A stretch of 39,268 bases of DNA from Bacillota bacterium (lineage in GTDB: Bacteria > Bacillota > Clostridia > Lachnospirales > Lachnospiraceae), in contig JAFADH010000307.1 of assembly GCA_023424995.1 (NCBI GenBank), forward strand, positions 1 through 39,268, written 5' to 3'. The translations under genes were made by a program, and so were the position numbers. The notes beneath the pieces were generated by a model. That model had not been told where the DNA came from and searched no databases. It saw only the letters and a program-made list of their open reading frames with translations. Each line of letters opens with the position of its first letter. Position 1 is the first letter of the stretch. This document shows, piece after piece, positions 32,150 to 39,268 of this stretch.

Positions 32150-32907
32150 ATCAGTTTCCTCCTTCCCAATACTATCACTATTATAGCCAGAATTACAGTA
32201 AATCCTGCAAGCATCCCAAGACAGATCCACATATCCATTAACGATGTACCGAGAAAACCGGATTCCCGGATCACGGTCTGGGCAAGAGAAAACGGCGTGC
32301 CGTATTGCTTCATAAAACGGAAAAGGGCATTGTCCGGCAGAGGGAACATGAGGCCTCCCAGGACTGCCATAGCCCAGGAGAGGAACCACGAAATATATTC
32401 CGCCGTGCTGATATTACGGATATAAAGGAGCAGGATCATATTTAACAGCTGTGAAATGACCGAAACCAAGCCGATAACCAATAGGACAATCCATAGGTTT
32501 CCCCAATAGGCGTCCAAAAACAAAGAGGTCGATGCAACGATTATAATTCCCTGCAGAATGGTAAAAACCAGACAGGCTGCCGCCCCTGCGAAGATCAGGG
32601 TATATGTGTGGCAGGGAGAAGCTTTTAGCCGCCACTTCATAGGCTTTATCAGATCATGATTGAAGCAGTTGAGCAGATAGATTCCTCCGTTAAGCTGGAA
32701 CATCAGCATCATACCGTAAGCAATATGAGTTGAAACCATGTTGTACCCGGACACATAAATCTGTTCTGTGGTATTTTGAGTATAAACAAAACTGAGAATA
32801 TACACAAGAACCACCGGCAGAACCACGAAAACCAGAATACCGATAGGATCTCTGGACAGACGGCGCAGATAATGGCTAAAACCCGTCTTAAACAAGCTCC
32901 ATGTCAT
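32146..32907 (-). CDS. ABC-2 type permease subunit
   Basis: A 253-aa ABC-2 membrane protein with six helices: ILVFVVLPVVLVYILSFVY, then AYGMMLMFQL, LIFAGAAACLVFTILQ, IVLLVIGLVSVISQ, FLSWAMAVLGGLMFPLP and MLAGFTVILAIIVIVLG. Its ATG overlaps the ATPase stop (ATGA) and its own stop overlaps the second permease start, so it is tightly coupled. It forms the exporter channel with the second permease; the substrate is probably a drug, peptide or lipid. Confidence 0.9.
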   Translation of the reverse strand: MTWSLFKTGFSHYLRRLSRDPIGILVFVVLPVVLVYILSFVYTQNTTEQIYVSGYNMVSTHIAYGMMLMFQLNGGIYLLNCFNHDLIKPMKWRLKASPCHTYTLIFAGAAACLVFTILQGIIIVASTSLFLDAYWGNLWIVLLVIGLVSVISQLLNMILLLYIRNISTAEYISWFLSWAMAVLGGLMFPLPDNALFRFMKQYGTPFSLAQTVIRESGFLGTSLMDMWICLGMLAGFTVILAIIVIVLGRRKLM

Positions 32908-33851
32908 ATGCCCGCCTCCTCATCCCGCAGCTTCTTTCCCGTAAGCGTGAGAAATACGTCCTCCAGCGTAGGTTTATCGGCTGAAACATTGGAAACACCT
33001 CCGCTTTGCTGCGCTATTGCCAACACCCGGTTCAGATTGCCGGAACCCGCGCCGGACAAGATCATATAGTCCGAACCGTTTTGTACCACTGACTTGACCC
33101 CCTGAACCGCACGGAAACTATCCGCAAGTCCCGGGGAGGGATTAGCCACCGATATGCGGATGGTTTCCTCATGCTGGATGCGGCCGATCAGCTCCTCCAG
33201 CGTTCCGTCAGCGATCACACGTCCCTGATCCATGATCACGATGTGATCGGCGATGGCCTGCACCTCTTCCATGTAATGAGAGGTGTACAGGACAGTCGTT
33301 CCTCTTTGTACCAGGTGCTTGACAGATTCGAGGATATAATTGCGCGACTGCGGATCAATGCCTACGGTGGGTTCATCCATAATCAGAAATTCGGGGGAAT
33401 GGACCAATGCGCAGGCGATGTTGAGCCTGCGCTGCATACCGCCTGAGAATTTGCCCGGTGCTTTTTTAGCATACTCGGATAATCCGACGAATTCCAGCGT
33501 CTCCTTTACCCTCCGGCGCAGCATATCTCCCTTAACGCCATATAACCCGCCGAAAAAACGCAGGTTCTCTTCCGCCGTCAGCTCCTCAAATACCGTCACC
33601 TCCTGGGTGACCAGACCCATATGCTTCTTGAGCCGTATGTTATTGACGTGCTGTTTTTCCTCCAATAGTGTGATTTCACCGGAATCCGCACTGATCAGCC
33701 CTGCCAGCACACGGATTGCCGTGGTTTTCCCTGCTCCGTTGGGACCGAGCAATCCGATAATCTCCCCTTTTTGAATATCAAAGCTTACATGATCAAGCGC
33801 TTGTACATTACCGTAACGTTTGACCGCATTCTTCATACTTGCCACTGTCAT
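32904..33851 (-). CDS. ABC transporter ATP-binding protein
   Basis: A 315-aa ATPase of the DrrA/NatA/CcmA group. It has Walker A GLLGPNGAGKTTAIRVL, the Q-loop MGLVTQEVTVF, signature FSGGMQRRLN, Walker B EFLIMDEPTVGIDP and the H-loop TSHYMEE. A C-terminal extension of about 85 aa is typical of DrrA-like proteins. The ATG at 33851 follows GGAGGTG. It opens a five-gene operon with overlapping junctions: ATPase, two permeases, kinase, regulator. This layout is typical of antimicrobial-peptide or cell-envelope-stress export systems of Firmicutes (inference). The 300 bp upstream hold only the terminator at 34013 and a weak TACAAT-type -10 near 33900. Confidence 0.95.
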   Translation of the reverse strand: MTVASMKNAVKRYGNVQALDHVSFDIQKGEIIGLLGPNGAGKTTAIRVLAGLISADSGEITLLEEKQHVNNIRLKKHMGLVTQEVTVFEELTAEENLRFFGGLYGVKGDMLRRRVKETLEFVGLSEYAKKAPGKFSGGMQRRLNIACALVHSPEFLIMDEPTVGIDPQSRNYILESVKHLVQRGTTVLYTSHYMEEVQAIADHIVIMDQGRVIADGTLEELIGRIQHEETIRISVANPSPGLADSFRAVQGVKSVVQNGSDYMILSGAGSGNLNRVLAIAQQSGGVSNVSADKPTLEDVFLTLTGKKLRDEEAGI

Positions 33852-34012
33852 TAAGACACCTCCATCAATGAAATGCATGTTTACTCAAGGTTTACTTATA
33901 TTGTACCCAGAGTTTTGCCGTAACACCAGTGACGAATGTAATGGGTCATCGATATACAAATAAACTAAAGAATGGGCTGCCTCAAAGATAGCCTTACTGT
34001 AAAATAGTGTAC

Positions 34013-34061
34013 AAAAATGAGCTTTGACCGGCATTAAAAATCCTTTTCAAGGCTCATTTTT
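34013..34061. terminator. Terminator after the glycosyltransferase-acyltransferase gene
   Basis: A 15-bp stem (AAAAATGAGCTTTGA and complement, one G-U) with a 19-nt loop. A- and T-runs inside the stem ends make it symmetrical. It lies about 90 bp past the stop at 34150. Confidence 0.8.
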
Positions 34062-34149
34062 ATGATAACTATTATTTTTTTGTGCAAATTATAATCAGAT
34101 AATTATACGCGGGGGCTCCTTCATATAATTTATATTATGTTTCATCTAT

Positions 34150-35961
34150 CTATTCCCCCGCTGCTGCTTTGGATATCAAATCATTCATCTGCTTCTGGGC
34201 AAGCTCCATGCGGATATGCAGATCCTTCTGCGGATCTATCTCGGCCGGAAAGATCGGTTCGCCGATATTGACCGTCATAACCGGTTTATGCCGGTATAAT
34301 TTGTGGATCCCTCTGGGAGGCTGAAATGAGATCGATATGGGAAGCACCGGAACCCGCGCATGGGCGGCAAGATGGAACGCACCCTTTTTAAAGTGACGAA
34401 GGCCGGTATCATAGGGCTTTAACTCACCCTCGGGAAAAATATGTACGATCCGCCGTTTCATCAGAAGAAACTCCATCTCATCAAAAAACTGCGTCAGCTC
34501 CGACATGCTGCCCGGTATGGCAACTCCTCCGAGCAGTCTCACGATCTTCCCCGGCCAGATGGAATATACATTCTCCGGAAGCGTAGGAAATATGACCTTC
34601 CTCGGGAACAGAGCCAGAGCTACCAATGCACTGTCAAGAGTATGTACATGGTTGCATACGGTCATGGCGCCTTTAATACCCCGCAGACGTCTTTCACCGA
34701 TCACTCTGACTCCCAGAATAAGCCGGGTCCAGAGATAGAGAATCGGAATAGCGATGAGGTAGTAAAACAAATTGGATAATATCCGGTATAAATGTCCTAA
34801 GACATATCTGTTCCTTCCGTATGCCACTCCGGCGGACCGGTAAACCTTTTCGATCTTAAGTATGCTCTGCTCCAGTGCATATGCCCTGGCATACTGCGAA
34901 TATACCTTACCTGCTTCCGTTCTCCTGTTCGAATCACCGATCCATGCATCAATCTTCTCTGCCAGGGAGGCAGGGCTTCCCGCACGGAACAAGTGCTCGG
35001 GTCCCAGAGCAAACTGTGCGGCCGCACTTCTCTTACTGTCCGAGATAACCGGTGTCAGGCCGCAGGAAAAGGCCTCAATGCAGGAGATGCCTTCAATCTC
35101 TATATCGGAAGCGTGCACATATAGATCACAGCTTCGAATCAGCCGGATCAACTCCTCCTGGCCGTAGTATCCGAATACGGGAGGATGCGGAAGCCTTTTC
35201 CCCATTTTTCTAAACTGCTTCTCTTTCGGACCGCAGCCGGCGAAATAAAGCTGTATATTCTGTGCGTTACGTGATTTTTGAACCGCACGGATCAGGACAT
35301 CCTGGCGCTTTTCCGCAGAAAGCCTACCCACCATAAGTATCTTATACAATTCCCCCTCATGCCTTTCCCTGGGAGATCCGGGACAGAACTCGGGGATCAC
35401 TCCGTTGGATATTACATGGAGCCTTGCCCGGTAACCGTGGCTGCGCAGCTGGGCCGCAATAAACTTTGACGGACAATGGATATGCTTGAACCTGCGGTAG
35501 AATACAAGATACAGCAGGAAATACACCAGATGTGCGGCAGGCGGGAACCATCCCAGTCCGATGTTGTAGGTAATATTCTCAGGCTGTATGTGAAAGGCCG
35601 CTATGGCGGGAACTTTTAACTTCCCGGCGATCCGCTGTGCGGCGCTGCCAAGAGGCCAGGGCTGATAGATATGTACTACCTCCGCGCCTGTGATGGCCTT
35701 CTCAAGCACAGCCCTCACGGGCTTTGCAAATAAGGTATGCTGCCGGTGCGCCAGACGGCTGGCAACCGGCAGCATGAGCTCGGGCACATAATACATCTCT
35801 AAGCCGCTGTCCGGTTCAAGCCCGCTTTTCTCCGGATCTCCGCAGGTGACCACCCGGACGGTATGTCCTCTCTTTATTAAGGCTTTGGCAAAACGCATGG
35901 CAGAGATGGTGGTTCCATTGTTATTCATATTGAAGGTATCATTAACCAGGGTAATAACCAT
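34150..35961 (-). CDS. GT4 glycosyltransferase fused to PlsC-type acyltransferase
   Basis: A 603-aa two-enzyme fusion. Residues 1-385 are a GT4/GT-B glycosyltransferase: the N-terminal loop MNNNGTTISAMRFAKAL, ILMVGRLSAEKRQDVLI, and the nucleotide-sugar motif E-x7-E at about 288-296 (EIEGISCIEAFSCG). This half resembles diacylglycerol or phosphatidylinositol glycosyltransferases. After a short membrane-like helix (395-412) comes a PlsC domain with the HX4D motif (His438 to Asp443, NHVHTLDS), FPEGE at 509-513, and VPVLPISI. AAGGAG lies seven bases before the ATG. A membrane glycolipid whose sugar or lipid is also acylated is the likely product. The gene is monocistronic between terminators. Confidence 0.9.
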   Translation of the reverse strand: MVITLVNDTFNMNNNGTTISAMRFAKALIKRGHTVRVVTCGDPEKSGLEPDSGLEMYYVPELMLPVASRLAHRQHTLFAKPVRAVLEKAITGAEVVHIYQPWPLGSAAQRIAGKLKVPAIAAFHIQPENITYNIGLGWFPPAAHLVYFLLYLVFYRRFKHIHCPSKFIAAQLRSHGYRARLHVISNGVIPEFCPGSPRERHEGELYKILMVGRLSAEKRQDVLIRAVQKSRNAQNIQLYFAGCGPKEKQFRKMGKRLPHPPVFGYYGQEELIRLIRSCDLYVHASDIEIEGISCIEAFSCGLTPVISDSKRSAAAQFALGPEHLFRAGSPASLAEKIDAWIGDSNRRTEAGKVYSQYARAYALEQSILKIEKVYRSAGVAYGRNRYVLGHLYRILSNLFYYLIAIPILYLWTRLILGVRVIGERRLRGIKGAMTVCNHVHTLDSALVALALFPRKVIFPTLPENVYSIWPGKIVRLLGGVAIPGSMSELTQFFDEMEFLLMKRRIVHIFPEGELKPYDTGLRHFKKGAFHLAAHARVPVLPISISFQPPRGIHKLYRHKPVMTVNIGEPIFPAEIDPQKDLHIRMELAQKQMNDLISKAAAGE

Positions 35962-36030
35962 ATACGAACTCCTTCCCTCGGATATTATAAACCGGTATAA
36001 CCCACGCCGTTTCCTGCGGGCTAAAAAAGC

Positions 36031-36053
36031 GGAGAACCTCCCGGAGGCACTCC
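36031..36053 (-). terminator. Hairpin upstream of the GT4-PlsC gene
   Basis: On the minus strand: GGAG-TG-CCTCC, then GGAGG-TT-CTCC, then GCTTTTTT. A stem with one small internal loop and a 6-T tail; it ends transcription entering from upstream. Confidence 0.7.
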
Positions 36054-36505
36054 ACTCATAGTTTAAAATCCTGATGCAGTTACCTGCCCATCCGATTTAA
36101 ATTTATTATATATGCTTTGAATATAACACTGTGTAATTATTAAATCAATATAAAATTTATTAAATAACCATAATATCGGTCCATTCCGCACCCTTCATCC
36201 AAGTGCTTACTTAAAATCCTTTGATATAAGGCAAAGCAGCTTCCTCTGTTCTGTCTTTAAACTGCAGATCGTATAAACTGGGCAGCCGGCATAAGAAACG
36301 GATAAATTCCATCCATTACGCCGGCTGCAGACAGTGCGGCCGTATGAAAGCAGTGCTGCCGGGAACAGGTTGTGAAAAAGCTCTGCCTTTATTTTATAAA
36401 AACCTTATTTTCAGGCGCTTTTAAAAAGAAAAACAGTCTGAATTCCAAGTTTTTCACAGCCTGGGGAGGTTCATCCCTTACAGATTTCTGATACTTTTGA
36501 TGCTG
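36054..36505 (-). other. Gene-free stretch containing a GC-rich structured segment
   Basis: No gene is supported here. The segment 36230-36365 is GC-rich against A/T-rich surroundings and has a perfect 9-bp inverted repeat GCAGCCGGC (36282-36290) with GCCGGCTGC (36320-36328), enclosing GGAT/ATCC. A wider pair, CAGGTTGTGAAAAA (36366-36379) with TTTTTCACAGCCTG (36450-36463), brackets an A/T-rich loop and may act as a terminator for the surface protein gene. A 50-codon open stretch on the minus strand lacks a start. 36054-36230 is A/T-rich with nothing seen. Confidence 0.35.
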
Positions 36506-39268
36506 TTATTTTACTATGACCTTAACCGATTTGGTAAGTTTACCGATTGTCACAGTTACATAGTCGGTCCCTTTTGATTTGGCAATGGCTTTTCCTGTTT
36601 TCTTATCAATAACCACAATAGATCTCTTCGTTGTTGTCCAAACAGGCTTTGCTTCTTCCCCGGTCCCATATGCAGCCGCTGTAAATGTAAAGCTGTCTCC
36701 CACCTTCATAGAAGCCGTGCTCTTATTAAATTGAATATACGGTTCCTTTACCGTAATAACCGTATAAAAGACTTCTGCTTTCTTACTGTATAAGGTTACT
36801 GTCGTTGATATAATTACCATTCCCGCACCCTTTGCCGTTATCCTTCCTTTGCTGTCCACCTCTGCGATCTTTGTATTTGAGGACTTGTAGGATACGGTTA
36901 CGGCACCTACGGCGCTGCCCGAGGTCTTATCACCGAATGCTTCCACCAGCTCAAGAGTACTTGGCAGTAAAATCCGGATGCTCATTACATCACCCGTATA
37001 GAGGGTCTTATTGGCAGGCGCAGCGGATATCTGCTCTATAAGTGAGGTAATCAGACTGCGATCCGCCTCTTCTGGCAGAACAACATAGTCGGAACAATGT
37101 ACTATGGTGATCGTGATAAATCCGTCGGCATCTACCTTATAAGCAGAGCTGAAGGGCAGGGTTTCCAGCTTCTTCGAAGCAGGATCGTAATGATATACAT
37201 AGACCTTTTTATCTGCCATGCTGCTGCCAATCAAATCACCGACATAGATTTTAACGACCGCCTGTGCAGGCAATTCCCCTTCGTGGCTAAAGCTTATTAC
37301 GAATGCATTCCCAAGCTCTTCCTGATTGCCGCCTTCTGCCAGGAGCTTACTAAGGTCTTCGTCTTCCTCCGCCTTCCTTACCCGCAGCTTCAGGTCCACA
37401 TCCCTCATATCCCTGGGGGAATTAGCAAGCGCTTCTCCGTCAAAGCTCCAGGAATAAAGCTCCCTGCCGTCCTTATCCTTAACCACTATATTAATATCCT
37501 CTTTTGCAGCCGCCGCTTCCATGAATTTATCTTTATCCAATCGCACCTCATTATCTTCTTCAAATACGATGGGAGGGACTGCAGGGGTCGGATCCGGATC
37601 CGGTACAGGGGTCGGTATGGGTGTGGGATCCGGCGGGGACACAGGCATGGGCAGGAAAGTAATCGTTATCCCCGCTACCCGGGATGAAATACCGTTCAGA
37701 ACAGCGATTGCCTTCACAGTAATATTTTCCCCCCGGGCGGATAATGTTCTGATTTCGAAAGGACCGCTGTATACCGTTGAATCTGCAGTGGGAGCTGTAT
37801 TATCCCTCGTATAGTAGATCGCCGCACCGGAGACTGCTGCGGCTATCGTTACCGTAACAGCCTGATTATAGGGGACTGCGGTATTCACAGGGCTTGTTGC
37901 GATTACCGGAGCATCTACTGCTATAGGCCCGCCGGCCTCCGGCAGGAAGGTAATTATTTTCACTGCTGCCGGTGAAGCTGCGCCATCCAGGACAGCAATG
38001 GCTTTCACGGTCACCGTTTCCCCCGCTGCCGATGCCGCACTGATATCAAAGGGACCGGTATATACATCAGATTGCGTATCCGGTTCCGAATTATCCGTTG
38101 TAACATAGATTGCGGCTCCTGAGACTGCCGTGGTGATTGTTACCGTGACTATTCCGTCATTTGCTACGGAGCCGGTATCCCCAGGGTCCGTTATGATGAC
38201 CGGAGCTGCGATTACTGCTTCATCAGGCATTTCAAGTACAGTTACGGTAAATATTCTCTGAACTGAGCTTGTACCGACTGTAACCGTCGCCGTCAGGGTA
38301 ACCGTTGCATTCCCTTCCCCCTGTGCGGGACGGTATACCGTACCGTCCGGTGCTATGATATCCGTATTGCCGGAAGCCCAGATGATGGCTGCATTATGCA
38401 GTCCGGTTGCCGGCAGAGATATATTATTATCTACCGCCGACAAATCTCCCAGGTCAATGGCTGCCGCCGCCTCCTGGGCATAGGCTTCCGTTCCCAGGAT
38501 ATCCTCCAGCTCATGAGCTGCCAGAGCAATATCATAGATTTCGATATTATCATAAAAGCCGTTGAAATAAGAATCCGCACTATAGAAGGATCTTCCCATA
38601 TAGGATAAAACATCCGTACCGAAGTCTGAAATCCTGGTGGTCAGACCGGTCCGCTCCTGCACTTTTGATCCATTGACATACAAGGTCATGACATCCTCTG
38701 AAAGTACGATGACCACCTTATTCCAGGCTCCTGCAGTGACGGCGCCGTTCACGCCCTGCTCACCGCTCCAGGTATTTTTGGTGATGGCACCGTATGCTCC
38801 GGTTCCTCTCACACGCAGGAACATATATTGGGCAGAGCTCTTACCGATACAGAAGGTAAAGAAATTCCCCGAGGAAGCATCCGTCTTCACATCCATAACA
38901 ATAGTAAGTTCATTTTTATTATCGAATAAGCCTACCGGCAGCTCTGCATAGGTTCCGGCCATACCATCCAAGGAAAGCACCTGTCCTTTTTCCGTGTCTG
39001 CCACATAAGCCGCACTGCCGTATAAAGCACCTGTATTTCCGTTTCCGCTTGCATCCGCAATGGAGGCATCTGTCAGGGTTTCATCAAACGTATATTTTAC
39101 AATCGGTCGGGCATCCAGAACACCGCAATTCATATATACCCCATAGAAATTATCCTTGGCGGTCTGCAATGCGATATTCACCGACATAACTGTCTCTGAC
39201 GCATAAATCAGTGCTGTGCCTTCTGTGATTTTCGCATCCAGTGCTTCTGTTTCTTCTGCGGTGTAACC
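36506..39268 (-). CDS. Multidomain surface protein, 5'-truncated by the window (LamG, Ig-like, chitobiase-C and Big2 domains)
   Basis: The frame is open to the window end, so the start lies outside; at least 920 residues are present, and the Met at 39187 is internal. Order, numbered from that Met: an upstream FIVAR-like helix (YTAEETEALDAKI), a LamG/concanavalin-like domain (about 27-225, FDETLTDASIADASGNGN), an atrophied Ig-like domain (240-318), two chitobiase-C-like repeats (325-415, 423-513; GAAIYVTTDNSEPD and GAAIYYTRDNTAPT), a Pro/Asp linker (516-540), an unassigned domain (545-705), and two Big2 domains (725-893) with SSNTKIAEVDSKGRITAKG. Such chains follow GH43, GH127 or similar catalytic domains on secreted carbohydrate enzymes, so a catalytic module may lie upstream. 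No LPXTG or S-layer anchor is seen. Confidence 0.9.
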   Translation of the reverse strand, partial: GYTAEETEALDAKITEGTALIYASETVMSVNIALQTAKDNFYGVYMNCGVLDARPIVKYTFDETLTDASIADASGNGNTGALYGSAAYVADTEKGQVLSLDGMAGTYAELPVGLFDNKNELTIVMDVKTDASSGNFFTFCIGKSSAQYMFLRVRGTGAYGAITKNTWSGEQGVNGAVTAGAWNKVVIVLSEDVMTLYVNGSKVQERTGLTTRISDFGTDVLSYMGRSFYSADSYFNGFYDNIEIYDIALAAHELEDILGTEAYAQEAAAAIDLGDLSAVDNNISLPATGLHNAAIIWASGNTDIIAPDGTVYRPAQGEGNATVTLTATVTVGTSSVQRIFTVTVLEMPDEAVIAAPVIITDPGDTGSVANDGIVTVTITTAVSGAAIYVTTDNSEPDTQSDVYTGPFDISAASAAGETVTVKAIAVLDGAASPAAVKIITFLPEAGGPIAVDAPVIATSPVNTAVPYNQAVTVTIAAAVSGAAIYYTRDNTAPTADSTVYSGPFEIRTLSARGENITVKAIAVLNGISSRVAGITITFLPMPVSPPDPTPIPTPVPDPDPTPAVPPIVFEEDNEVRLDKDKFMEAAAAKEDINIVVKDKDGRELYSWSFDGEALANSPRDMRDVDLKLRVRKAEEDEDLSKLLAEGGNQEELGNAFVISFSHEGELPAQAVVKIYVGDLIGSSMADKKVYVYHYDPASKKLETLPFSSAYKVDADGFITITIVHCSDYVVLPEEADRSLITSLIEQISAAPANKTLYTGDVMSIRILLPSTLELVEAFGDKTSGSAVGAVTVSYKSSNTKIAEVDSKGRITAKGAGMVIISTTVTLYSKKAEVFYTVITVKEPYIQFNKSTASMKVGDSFTFTAAAYGTGEEAKPVWTTTKRSIVVIDKKTGKAIAKSKGTDYVTVTIGKLTKSVKVIVK

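Noticed and set aside
31463..32389. 308-codon version of the second permease
   Set aside because: The extension overlaps the first permease gene; a GTG at 32149 with GGAGG and a GTGA overlap explains the start.
37097..37687. 196-codon plus-strand frame opposite the surface protein
   Set aside because: Shadow of a clearly coding minus-strand frame; Arg/Gly/Tyr-rich pattern arises from the Pro/Asp linker on the other strand.

Overview
The window looks like chromosome of an anaerobic, moderately AT-rich Firmicute, most likely a Lachnospiraceae-type Clostridium relative. The evidence is the near-universal GGAGG-type ribosome sites, a DUF4317 protein, rubrerythrins, YkwD-type CAP proteins, a perfect CcpA cre site, and the style of the ECF sigma/anti-sigma pair. 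This taxonomic call is an inference from protein flavour. I see no rRNA, tRNA, CRISPR array, transposase or phage module. About 36 protein genes are supported; most lie on the minus strand in short operons separated by clear intrinsic terminators.

Layout. 1-5.1 kb (minus): an OmpR-type response regulator and HAMP histidine kinase, preceded by a GNAT acetyltransferase, a Gfo/Idh/MocA dehydrogenase and a single-pass membrane protein. 5.1-9.5 kb: a secreted, membrane-tethered protein of unknown function; a YitT-family membrane protein; a TauE/SafE-type permease whose promoter carries a perfect TetR-like operator; a ferritin-like/rubredoxin-like protein; and a VanY-like M15 peptidase without a signal peptide. 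9.6-15 kb: two tandem secreted CAP-domain paralogues and a lone GH2 beta-galactosidase with its own promoter and cre site. 15.1-17.2 kb: a secreted DUF2680 protein, a 49-residue Pro-rich protein, and DUF4317. 17.3-21.3 kb: a sugar-phosphate isomerase-like protein and two Gfo/Idh/MocA dehydrogenases, divergent from an AraC regulator, which looks like a regulated sugar or cyclitol oxidation pathway. 21.3-25.6 kb: a degenerate Amidase_3 protein, a CotA-like multicopper oxidase with a patatin phospholipase, and rubrerythrin. 25.7-28.3 kb: an ECF sigma factor and a large anti-sigma-like membrane protein with an A-B-A-B extracellular repeat. 28.6-33.9 kb: an EamA exporter, then a five-gene ABC exporter/two-component cassette with overlapping start and stop codons. 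34.1-36 kb: a GT4 glycosyltransferase fused to a PlsC acyltransferase. 36.5-39.3 kb: the C-terminal part of a large multidomain surface protein that runs off the window.

The observations I find most worth pursuing are these. An intergenic palindromic element is present in two copies, at 9.65 and 17.02 kb. The copies differ by a compensatory base-pair change in a hairpin, and the longer copy has inverted ends that each contain an outward-facing extended -10. The repeat-built ECF anti-sigma protein, the GT4-PlsC fusion, the amidase with a lost catalytic glutamate, the orphan TetR-like operator and a histidine kinase with a strong ribosome site but no canonical start codon follow. I did not recognise a complete, clearly new defence or mobile system here.
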